From positions 1 to 5,804 of the forward strand of contig JAJBSY010000077.1 in NCBI GenBank assembly GCA_020861205.1: a stretch of DNA of 5,804 bases. The letters are read 5' to 3'. This stretch comes from Deltaproteobacteria bacterium. Lineage in GTDB: Bacteria > Desulfobacterota > Desulfovibrionia > Desulfovibrionales > Desulfovibrionaceae. This document shows positions 1 to 4,605 of the stretch, one piece after another; within the stretch, counting starts at the first letter, position 1, and each line of letters opens with the position of its first letter. The translations under genes were made by a program, and so were the position numbers. Below the pieces are notes generated by a model. The model ran no database searches. It was given only the letters and a program-made list of their open reading frames with translations, and was not told the DNA's origin.

Positions 1-629
1 GAGGTGGCGGCCTCGTCGTTCACGAAATCCATGTAGGCCTCGTCCACCACTAGCAGGGTGTACGGCGGAAGCTTCGCGGCGAAATCAAGCACGGCCCGCC
101 GTGGTGCGCAATACCCGGAAGGGTTGTCCGGCGTGGTCAGGAAAACCAGCGCCGTGTTTTCATCCACGGCCGCGAGAAGCCCGTCCCAATCGAAGGTAAA
201 ATCTTTCCGCAACGGCACCTGGCGCAATGCCACCCCGGCGAGGCGGGTCTGCAACGGATAGATGCTGAAACACGGATCGCAGGTGACCACGTTGTGCTTG
301 CCTGGCACGGCCTTGATGCGGATCAACAGGTCGATGATCTCGTCGGAACCGTTGCCGGGCACCACCTGTTCCACCGGAACCTTGTGGAACCGGGCGATGG
401 CAGCCGACAGCCTCGGCTCGCCGGACTGGGGATAGCGGAACGCCAGACCGGCCGCTTTCTGAATGGCCTTCACCGCCAGGGGGGAGGCACCCAAGGGATT
501 TTCATTGCTGGCCAGCTTGACGATCTGGGGCAGACCGTAGCGCTCGCGGATTTCATCTATGCTGAGTCCCGGGGAATATGCCGTGAAATCATGTATTTCC
601 GGCCGGACGTCATTGGGGGAAAGCGTCAT
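1..629 (-). CDS. hisC: Histidinol-phosphate aminotransferase, N-terminal part (runs off the left edge)
   Basis: This is a cytoplasmic PLP-dependent class I/II aminotransferase. It converts imidazole acetol-phosphate plus glutamate to histidinol phosphate in histidine biosynthesis. The translated 209 residues show the HisC hallmarks in order: SNENPLG at residues 41-47, RYPQSG at 65-70, PGNGSDEIID at 91-100 (cofactor phosphate region), TTPDNPSGY at 165-173 with the PLP-contacting Asn169, and VVDEAYMDF at 194-202 with Asp196 and Tyr199. The family is about 350-370 residues long, so the Schiff-base lysine and the C-terminal half lie outside the window. The ATG at 629 is chosen because an AAGGA site sits 6 bases upstream and the SNENPLG motif falls at the usual distance from the N terminus. 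It lies downstream of the stress-protein gene on the same strand, but the terminator at 733-775 separates them, so it probably has its own promoter in 630-732. I found no convincing -10/-35 pair there. A related aminotransferase on a similar amino acid is possible, but the motif set fits HisC closely. Confidence 0.94.
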   Translation of the reverse strand, partial: MTLSPNDVRPEIHDFTAYSPGLSIDEIRERYGLPQIVKLASNENPLGASPLAVKAIQKAAGLAFRYPQSGEPRLSAAIARFHKVPVEQVVPGNGSDEIIDLLIRIKAVPGKHNVVTCDPCFSIYPLQTRLAGVALRQVPLRKDFTFDWDGLLAAVDENTALVFLTTPDNPSGYCAPRRAVLDFAAKLPPYTLLVVDEAYMDFVNDEAAT

Positions 630-648
630 TGTGCATCCTTGGTTCTTT

Positions 649-667
649 CCGCCGGAGCGTCCGGCGG
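649..667 (-). repeat. Perfect 8-bp hairpin just upstream of the hisC ribosome binding site
   Basis: The arms CCGCCGGA (649-656) and TCCGGCGG (660-667) are perfectly complementary around a 3-base loop. Read on the minus strand, the hairpin ends 7-8 bases before the AAGGA site of hisC. No T-run follows on either strand, so it is not a classical terminator. It could be an mRNA 5' stem that affects stability or translation of hisC, or simply a G+C-rich intergenic palindrome. Confidence 0.4.
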
Positions 668-732
668 CTGAGCGAATCATCATTTCAGGCGTCGCGCATA
701 GGCCGCGAGGTCCGGCGCCACCGGCCGGGGAC

Positions 733-775
733 GGAAAAACACGCCGCAATAAGCGGGAAGCTATTGCGGCGTGTT
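733..775 (-). terminator. Rho-independent terminator downstream of the universal stress protein gene
   Basis: A perfect 14-bp stem pairs 738-751 (AACACGCCGCAATA) with 762-775 around a 10-base loop. Read on the minus strand, the stem runs straight into a T-tract (TTTTTCC, through about 733). Read on the plus strand there is no T-run. It lies about 40 bases past the stop codon of the stress-protein gene, so it most likely ends that transcript and insulates hisC. Confidence 0.85.
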
Positions 776-815
776 ATCTGCCGGAACGCTTGTTGTCAAG
801 CGGTGAAAAAAGGCG

Positions 816-1268
816 TTACACCTTGGGGCGTATTGTCATGACAGGCATTGTGGCTGTTTTCACAACCTTTTCCGCCACGGATCCGAAAAGCATACGGTCG
901 ATCCCCGTGCGTCCATGGGTGCCCATGACAATAATATCCATGTCGTTGCTTGTCGCATAGCCGATAATTTCCTGCGCGGCATACCCGCTCAGGATCTTGC
1001 CTTCCACCTTGATCGAGGGATCGGTGAAGCATTCGCTGATGAATTCGTCCATGGACTGTTCCGCCCCGGTCACGATCTCGCCGACAAAATTCTCGATGGA
1101 ACTCGGCGGCACGTGGAACCCGACATACTGGCTCAGGGACGGAGCCGTGTACAAAACGGTGATCTCCGCGTTGAACGCCTTGGCCATGGTCGTCGCGTAT
1201 TCCGCGACCATCTTGCTGTGTTCGGAAAGGTCCACTGCGCACAAAATCTTTTTGATATTACTGTTCAT
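816..1268 (-). CDS. Universal stress protein (UspA family, ATP-binding type)
   Basis: This is a 150-residue single-domain cytoplasmic Usp protein, the usual length for the family. These proteins form dimers and bind nucleotide; their role is general stress or starvation survival and the exact function is rarely known. The N terminus shows strand 1 with the conserved Asp (KKILCAVDLSEHS, Asp13), then a long helix at 17-33 and strand 2 at 34-41. The C-terminal part has DIIVMGTHG (111-119) and the nucleotide signature G-X2-G-X9-G-S: Gly116, Gly119, Gly129 and Ser130. That places it in the ATP-binding subgroup rather than the UspA sensu stricto subgroup. The ATG at 1268 has a full AAGGAGG site (1274-1280) 5 bases upstream. 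The gene appears monocistronic, with a terminator at 733-775 behind it. A perfect inverted repeat at 1320-1344 and a TATAGA-like -10 (about 1293-1298) suggest regulated transcription. Confidence 0.95.
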   Translation of the reverse strand: MNSNIKKILCAVDLSEHSKMVAEYATTMAKAFNAEITVLYTAPSLSQYVGFHVPPSSIENFVGEIVTGAEQSMDEFISECFTDPSIKVEGKILSGYAAQEIIGYATSNDMDIIVMGTHGRTGIDRMLFGSVAEKVVKTATMPVMTIRPKV

Positions 1269-1292
1269 GACGGCCTCCTTCGGCGAAAAATT

Positions 1293-1298
1293 CTATAC
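1293..1298 (-). promoter_or_regulatory. Candidate -10 element of the universal stress protein gene
   Basis: The minus strand reads TATAGA in an AT-rich patch about 25 bases before the start codon, just ahead of the AAGGAGG ribosome site. That would give a leader of roughly 20 bases. The matching -35 region (about 17 bases upstream) is poor. This would suit an activated promoter, with the adjacent inverted repeat as activator site. The call is weak. Confidence 0.3.
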
Positions 1299-1319
1299 GG
1301 AGCCTGCCCGCGCTTCCGC

Positions 1320-1344
1320 TTTTCCCGGAACGGTTCCGGGAAAA
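1320..1344. repeat. Perfect 12-bp inverted repeat upstream of the stress gene, possible operator
   Basis: The arms TTTTCCCGGAAC (1320-1331) and GTTCCGGGAAAA (1333-1344) are perfect reverse complements around one base. The outer ends are T-rich going in and A-rich coming out on both strands, the reverse of a terminator. A binding site for a dimeric regulator is therefore more likely than transcript termination. It lies immediately upstream of where the -35 region of the stress-protein gene should be. The bound protein is unknown. Confidence 0.5.
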
Positions 1345-1648
1345 ATGCGCAGTCCTTACGCAAGGCTACCATACCCTGTTTCCGGCACCAGCACAAGCGA
1401 GGCTTTAAAAAATAGCCGCTTACGTTGCCCCGCCGGAGCCGCCGACACGCGGTCGGGACCACCCCGGCTTGCGCGTCCGGCCGAAGCCCGCGTACCGGCA
1501 AAATTTTCTCTCCCGCCTTGCCGCAACCGGCCTTTGGAGCGCCCAGGCCGAAGCGCCCGGAACGAGGCGGCGATAGGGCGGCAGAACTTGCCGGGATCTT
1601 CCCAATTTTTATTTTGTTTTTCAGCATGTTCCATTTTTCTAGACTTTT

Positions 1649-1664
1649 TGGCAGGGTTATTGCT
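1649..1664 (+). promoter_or_regulatory. Sigma-54 (RpoN) promoter
   Basis: The sequence is TGGCAG-GGTTA-TTGCT. It matches the sigma-54 consensus TGGCAC-N5-TTGC(A/T) at every position but one, with the required GG (1650-1651) and GC (1662-1663) spaced by exactly 10 bases. The predicted start of transcription is about 1674-1676, giving a leader of about 140 bases before the gene at 1818. The AT-rich tract directly upstream (1604-1648) is where an IHF-like bending site is normally found. Sigma-54 promoters need an enhancer-binding activator. Its site would be expected in the G+C-rich block upstream, but I cannot identify it. Confidence 0.75.
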
Positions 1665-1730
1665 TCCGGTCAAAGCGTGTTGGTGATGGAGCGGTTTTTT
1701 CCGTATGCCGCCCGATGATTCTTGACCGGC

Positions 1731-1765
1731 ATATACCCCTCGACAGGATGTCCCCGGCGGTATAT
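1731..1765 (+). repeat. Predicted hairpin in the leader of the unknown gene
   Basis: The outer arms ATATACC (1731-1737) and GGTATAT (1759-1765) pair perfectly. An inner GACA (1742-1745) and TGTC (1749-1752) pair across a GGA loop. This sits inside the leader expected from the sigma-54 promoter and has no T-run after it, so it would be a leader stem or a protein site. A separate 8-base inverted repeat, CCGGTCAA (1666-1673) and TTGACCGG (1722-1729), overlaps the predicted start and the left edge of this stem. I do not recognise a known riboswitch class. Confidence 0.4.
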
Positions 1766-1802
1766 CAAGAACGTGTATAGGAATGCGGAATAATTCCTTC
1801 TA

Positions 1803-1814
1803 ACCCCTGGGGGT
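1803..1814 (+). promoter_or_regulatory. Self-complementary ribosome binding site of the unknown gene
   Basis: The only purine-rich site before the ATG at 1818 is GGGGG (1809-1813), 4 bases upstream. It is the right half of a near-palindrome ACCCC-TG-GGGGT. The site is an atypical Shine-Dalgarno compared with the AAGGAG sites of the neighbours and can fold on itself or dimerise. This predicts weak or controlled translation. Confidence 0.4.
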
Positions 1815-1817
1815 GTT

Positions 1818-2306
1818 ATGAAAATACAAAACGAACAACTCCAGGCCCTGCAACGGCAAGCCGAGGCGAAAGCCAAAAAACAACAGGCCGGCGGTCTCTT
1901 CGACGCCCTGTTGTCCGAGGAACTCGGTTCCGCTGCCGCACCGGGCCAGACAGCTTCCGGTCAGGCGCCCGCCGCCTCGACCGCGCTGCTTGGCCTGAAC
2001 GGTGTACCCCCCACCGGTACCGTCGAGGAAACGCCCGAAGGCGTGGCCCTCGCGGCCGTGGCCCAATCCATCGACGCCATGCTCAGCGGCCTTGACGAAT
2101 ACGCCGGGACGCTGTCCTCCCCGCAAGGGGCCGATCTTCGCAAAGCCTACGGGATCTTGCGGGATATGGACAAAACCCTTGACGCGCTGCGCGAAAGTAC
2201 GCCGGACCTCGCGACGCGCCACGGCGGCATGGCCGCTCTGCTCGACGAGATATCCGTCATCACGCGAGCGGAGACCGTGAAGATGAACCGGGGTGACTAC
2301 CTGTAA
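1818..2306 (+). CDS. Hypothetical protein, 162 residues, sigma-54 controlled
   Basis: I do not recognise this protein. It has no signal peptide, no membrane segment, no cysteine and no tryptophan. Residues 3-24 are a Gln/Lys/Ala-rich amphipathic helix, likely coiled coil. GLFDALLSEELG (26-37) is a short hydrophobic helix. Residues 38-70 are an Ala/Gly/Pro/Thr linker. Residues 73-150 are predicted mostly helical, with regular hydrophobic spacing (AVAQSIDAMLSGLDEY, LRKAYGILRDMDKTLDAL, MAALLDEISVITRAE), and the tail ends in NRGDYL. Helix, linker and helical bundle suggest a cytoplasmic accessory, chaperone or secretion-substrate type of protein. Together with the sigma-54 promoter this could fit a flagellar or motility accessory role, but that is speculation. 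The gene stands alone, with its own promoter upstream and a strong terminator 12 bases after the stop. The start at 1818 is the only good one in frame; its ribosome site is G-rich and weak. A codon bias typical of the G+C-rich neighbours supports a real gene. Confidence 0.8.
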   Translation: MKIQNEQLQALQRQAEAKAKKQQAGGLFDALLSEELGSAAAPGQTASGQAPAASTALLGLNGVPPTGTVEETPEGVALAAVAQSIDAMLSGLDEYAGTLSSPQGADLRKAYGILRDMDKTLDALRESTPDLATRHGGMAALLDEISVITRAETVKMNRGDYL

Positions 2307-2317
2307 AGCGGGCTGCC

Positions 2318-2370
2318 TGAAAAAGACGACCCCGCCTCCGGATAGCCCGGCGGCGGGGTCGTCTTTTTCA
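2318..2370. terminator. Strong bidirectional intrinsic terminator
   Basis: A perfect 19-bp stem pairs 2318-2336 with 2352-2370, and CCGG (2338-2341) with CCGG (2347-2350) adds an inner stem. The G+C-rich core (GACGACCCCGCC) is flanked by five A on the left and five T on the right, so it can terminate transcription on either strand. It begins 12 bases after the stop codon of the unknown gene and isolates that gene from the regulator operon. Confidence 0.92.
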
Positions 2371-2419
2371 AGACTCGGCCCGAATACCGCTTGTAAAATT
2401 CCGATAGCGCGAACGTGAG

Positions 2420-2431
2420 ATGATGCATCAT
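2420..2431. promoter_or_regulatory. Perfect 12-bp palindrome ATGATGCATCAT, possible operator
   Basis: This self-complementary sequence lies 68 bases before the gntR start codon, in the space where the promoter should be. It differs from the TGGT-N3-ACCA site further downstream, so it may be bound by another protein or be a second, diverged site. The evidence is symmetry and position only. Confidence 0.35.
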
Positions 2432-2454
2432 GCGCTTGCGGCTCCCCGTGGAAT

Positions 2455-2467
2455 GTGGTAGGACCAC
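2455..2467. promoter_or_regulatory. FadR-type GntR operator, GTGGT-AGG-ACCAC
   Basis: This is a perfect dyad with 5-base arms around 3 bases. It contains TGGT-N3-ACCA, the core known for FadR-subfamily operators. It sits 32 bases upstream of the gntR start, over or just after the likely promoter, so autorepression is expected. A poor promoter-like pair (TTGCGG at 2436-2441 and TAGGAC at 2459-2464, 17 bases apart) would have its -10 inside this site. I see no second copy before the enzyme genes, so this one site probably controls the whole downstream unit. Confidence 0.6.
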
Positions 2468-2498
2468 TTACCAGAGACGACAGCGCACGGGAGAGACC

Positions 2499-3245
2499 AT
2501 GGCTCCGTTGCGGGAAATCAAAAAAATAATCGTCCATGACGCCATCATCGAGAGCATCACGGACTATATCCGTTCCAGCGGGCTCGCTCTCGGCGACCGC
2601 ATCCCTTCCGAACGCTCTTTGGCCGAAACCCTGAAGGTCAGCCGCTCGTCCGTGCGCGGGGCGCTCAAATCCCTGGAAACCGAAGGCGTTCTGGAAATCC
2701 GCCACGGCGGGGGCGCGTATCTGCGCTCCTTGTCCTCTCCCATATATTACCAATATACCTCCGACCACCGGGAGAACCTCCACCTCCTGCGCGATCTCGT
2801 CCAGGCGCGCCAGGCCATCGAGGAATGGACCGTGGCCGAGGCCGCCAAAGTCATCCCGAAAGATGAGGTAAAGCGGCTCGCGACCCAGCAGCGCCGCCAA
2901 TTGAAGGCGCTGGAAGCCCCGGATCCCGCCGGGGACCCGGAACACCGCCTGCCCAACATGGACCTGGAAATAGCCATAACCCGCGTCGTCGGCAACGCCG
3001 TCCTGCTCGACATGCACGAAAAGATCGAAAAAATGTGGAAACAGGCCTATAAAAATTTGCAAATGGCCGCGTTCCCGGCCCGGATGCGCTACGAGCACCA
3101 CATGGCGATCATCTCGGCCCTCGGGGCGCGTGACGAGGAGGCCGCCCGCCTGGCCATAAGCGTCCACAACCGGTCCCTGGAAAAACACATCGCCAGGGCG
3201 ATTGAGAAACTTGAGCAAAAAACGCTTCCGGCGGCCGGGGGGTGA
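2499..3245 (+). CDS. GntR-family transcriptional regulator, FadR/FCD subfamily
   Basis: This 248-residue regulator has the size and order of the FCD group. Residues 12-76 form the winged helix-turn-helix, with the GntR signature LGDRIPSERSLAETLKVSRS (31-50), SSVRGALKSLETEGVLE (50-66) and the wing RHGGGAYL (68-75). Residues 93-235 form the all-helical FCD ligand domain (LRDLVQARQAIEE at 97-109, RVVGN at 162-166). In FCD proteins a metal is usually held by one Asp and three His. Here the two C-terminal His are present (His201 and His223), but the Asp-X3-His pair appears as Asn153 and Glu157, so metal or ligand binding may differ. The start at 2499 is preferred over the in-frame ATG at 2430: GGGAGAG lies directly upstream (2489-2495), and the operator at 2455-2467 would otherwise fall inside the gene. 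Only 91 bases separate it from the hydro-lyase genes and no terminator lies between, so it is probably co-transcribed with them and controls them in response to a carboxylate. Confidence 0.94.
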   Translation: MAPLREIKKIIVHDAIIESITDYIRSSGLALGDRIPSERSLAETLKVSRSSVRGALKSLETEGVLEIRHGGGAYLRSLSSPIYYQYTSDHRENLHLLRDLVQARQAIEEWTVAEAAKVIPKDEVKRLATQQRRQLKALEAPDPAGDPEHRLPNMDLEIAITRVVGNAVLLDMHEKIEKMWKQAYKNLQMAAFPARMRYEHHMAIISALGARDEEAARLAISVHNRSLEKHIARAIEKLEQKTLPAAGG

Positions 3246-3336
3246 TCCCCCGCTCCGGCGCCGGACCGCGAGAAGGCCGGAGCCGCCGCGGATTCCCCGA
3301 CCGGAACCCGCAACAGCCCATAAACAAGGAGCGATC

Positions 3337-4590
3337 ATGCACGCGGTGGAAAAAATACTGGCGGCCAAAGCCGGCAAAGACGCTGTGGCCACTGGAGAAA
3401 TCGTCAACTGTACCGTGGATGTCGCGGGTATCAACGACTTGTACCTGCAAACAGCGCGGTCTTTTTCCGAAATCGGCGGCAAGCGGGTGAAGAACCCGCA
3501 GAACGTCTATATCTTTATGGACCACTACGCTCCGGCCTCCACCATCATGCAAGCCGAAAACCAGAAACGGTTCCGCGAATTCGCGGCGGAACAAGGCATC
3601 GACGGCGTCATGGACATCGACCAGGGCGTCTGCCACCAAGTGGTCATCGACAAGGGCCTTTCCCGACCCGGCCGGCTGGTGGTCATAACCGACTCGCACA
3701 CCACCATCCACGGCGCGCTCGGCGCGTTCGGCACCGGGGTCGGGGCGACGGACCTTGCCACCATTCTCGCCTCCGGCCAGCTCTGGTTCCGGGTGCCGGA
3801 AGTCATCCGCATCAACCTGGAAGGAACGCTCAAAAAAGGCGTCTTCGCCAAGGATATCATCCTGCATGTCATCGGCACTCTCAAGGCGGATTACGGCGTC
3901 TACCGGGCGGTGGAGTTCACCGGCCCGGCCCTGGCGCACTTGTCCATGTCCGAACGCTTCGCCATGTGCAACATGACCACGGAAATGGGCGCCAAGACCT
4001 CCTGGATCCGGCCGGACGCCGTGACCTTCGCGTTCCTGAAGGAAAAAGGCGTCACCGAGTACACCGTGTACGAGACCGATCCCGGCTACAAATACTGGGC
4101 GGAACACAATTTTGACGTGGGTTCCCTTGAGCCTCAGCTCGCGGCCCCGCACAGCGTGGACAATGTCGCGCCGCTGTCGGAATTCGAGGGGCTCGAGGTG
4201 CAACAGGCCTATCTCGGCACCTGCACGGGCGGCCGCCTCGAGGACCTGACCATCGCCGCCGGCATCGTCAAGGGCAGGAAGGTCGCAAAGGGCACCCGCT
4301 TCATCGTGGTTCCCGCTTCGAAAAACGTTCTGCTCGATGCCATGAAAACCGGCGTGATGCAAACCCTGGTCGAGGCGGGCGCGACCTTCGTCACTCCCGG
4401 CTGCGCCGCCTGTCTCGGGGTGCACGAAGGGATGCTCGCTTCCGGAGACCGTTGCATCAGCGCCTCAAACCGCAACTTCCCCGGACGGATGGGGAGCGGG
4501 CAGGCCGAACTGTATCTCGGTTCCCCGGCGGCGGTTGCCGCGGCGGCCGTCAACGGGAAAATAACGGACCCTTCCCCGTATCTGTCGTAA
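3337..4590 (+). CDS. leuC: LeuC-type hydro-lyase large subunit (isopropylmalate/homoaconitate/dimethylmalate dehydratase family)
   Basis: This is the large [4Fe-4S] subunit of a two-subunit cytoplasmic aconitase-superfamily enzyme, which moves or removes a hydroxyl group through an unsaturated acid. At 417 residues it matches the short LeuC/HacA/DmdA type (about 420) rather than the 465-residue enterobacterial LeuC. Motifs in order are DHYAPAS (62-68), DQGVCHQV (95-102), TDSHT (118-122), GALGAFGTGVGATDLA (126-141), GTCTGGRLEDL (294-304), GCAACLG (355-361) and SNRNFPGRMGS (377-387). Cluster ligands are Cys296, Cys356 and Cys359. Two motifs deviate from the common form: CTGG for CTNG, and GCAACLG for GCGPCLG. 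The ATG at 3337 has AAGGAG 5 bases upstream; a longer frame to 3202 overlaps the regulator gene and lacks support. The small subunit follows after 15 bases, then a tricarboxylate transporter. With no leuA or leuB in view, a catabolic substrate is more likely than leucine synthesis. The substrate is not known, and the symbol is at family level only. Confidence 0.91.
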   Translation: MHAVEKILAAKAGKDAVATGEIVNCTVDVAGINDLYLQTARSFSEIGGKRVKNPQNVYIFMDHYAPASTIMQAENQKRFREFAAEQGIDGVMDIDQGVCHQVVIDKGLSRPGRLVVITDSHTTIHGALGAFGTGVGATDLATILASGQLWFRVPEVIRINLEGTLKKGVFAKDIILHVIGTLKADYGVYRAVEFTGPALAHLSMSERFAMCNMTTEMGAKTSWIRPDAVTFAFLKEKGVTEYTVYETDPGYKYWAEHNFDVGSLEPQLAAPHSVDNVAPLSEFEGLEVQQAYLGTCTGGRLEDLTIAAGIVKGRKVAKGTRFIVVPASKNVLLDAMKTGVMQTLVEAGATFVTPGCAACLGVHEGMLASGDRCISASNRNFPGRMGSGQAELYLGSPAAVAAAAVNGKITDPSPYLS

Positions 4591-4605
4591 ACAAGGAGAA
4601 AGACC

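Larger units (their letters stand above)
1269..1817. other. Divergent intergenic region with regulatory signals, no convincing gene
   Basis: These 549 bases separate the leftward stress-protein gene from the rightward unknown gene. From left to right they hold the usp ribosome site and a candidate -10, a perfect inverted repeat (1320-1344), and a very G+C-rich block (about 1420-1595). Next come an abrupt AT-rich tract (1604-1650), a sigma-54 promoter (1649-1664), and a leader with two self-complementary elements. Open frames exist on both strands in the G+C-rich block. Their products are Arg/Pro/Gly-rich, show no recognisable domain and mostly lack a ribosome site, so I do not call them. I could not match the block to 6S RNA, SRP RNA, tmRNA or RNase P RNA by their conserved cores. 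An unrecognised small RNA cannot be excluded. Confidence 0.6.

Noticed and set aside
302..318. TGGCAC followed by TGATGC on the plus strand, resembling a sigma-54 promoter
   Set aside because: The -12 element does not match and the GG-to-GC spacing is wrong. It lies inside hisC on the opposite strand.
671..735. A short minus-strand frame ending before hisC (reads like RPVAPDLAAYARRLK then stop), as a remnant of a gene
   Set aside because: It is only about 25 codons, has no start codon or ribosome site, and an in-frame stop lies within the terminator hairpin. There is too little to support a pseudogene.
1593..1620. GGGA-TCT-TCCC followed by a T-rich tract, resembling an intrinsic terminator on the plus strand
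   Set aside because: The stem is only 4 bp and the T-rich tract is better explained as the AT-rich region upstream of the sigma-54 promoter. No upstream plus-strand gene needs a terminator here.
1265..1627. A 120-codon minus-strand open frame whose TGA overlaps the ATG of the stress gene (ATGA), as in coupled genes
   Set aside because: The product is Arg/Gly/Pro/Cys-rich with no domain, and I found no clear ribosome site at its start. It also runs through the regulatory inverted repeat and the candidate usp promoter. G+C-rich DNA gives such frames by chance. Conservation in relatives would change this view.
1425..1718. A 97-codon plus-strand open frame in the same G+C-rich block
   Set aside because: It has an Arg/Pro-rich composition and no ribosome site. 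It reads through the AT-rich tract and the sigma-54 promoter, so it is very unlikely to be coding.
2430..2498. A 23-residue N-terminal extension of the GntR regulator from the ATG at 2430
   Set aside because: It has no ribosome site, contains the operator dyad, and adds residues not expected before the winged helix. The start at 2499 has a good GGGAGAG site.
3252..3283. GCTCCGGC/GCCGGAGC inverted repeat between gntR and leuC as a terminator
   Set aside because: The 8-bp arms are separated by 16 bases and no T-run follows, so it should not stop transcription into leuC.
3202..3336. A 45-residue N-terminal extension of the LeuC-type subunit from 3202
   Set aside because: It overlaps the end of the regulator gene in another frame and encodes an Arg/Pro-rich stretch foreign to the family. 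The ATG at 3337 has AAGGAG at ideal spacing.
1800..3482. A 560-codon minus-strand open frame opposite the unknown gene and the regulator
   Set aside because: It is a shadow of two well-supported plus-strand genes and reads straight through the strong terminator. Long antisense frames are common in G+C-rich genomes. The same applies to the long minus-strand frames opposite leuC and leuD (3109-4425, 4465-5367).
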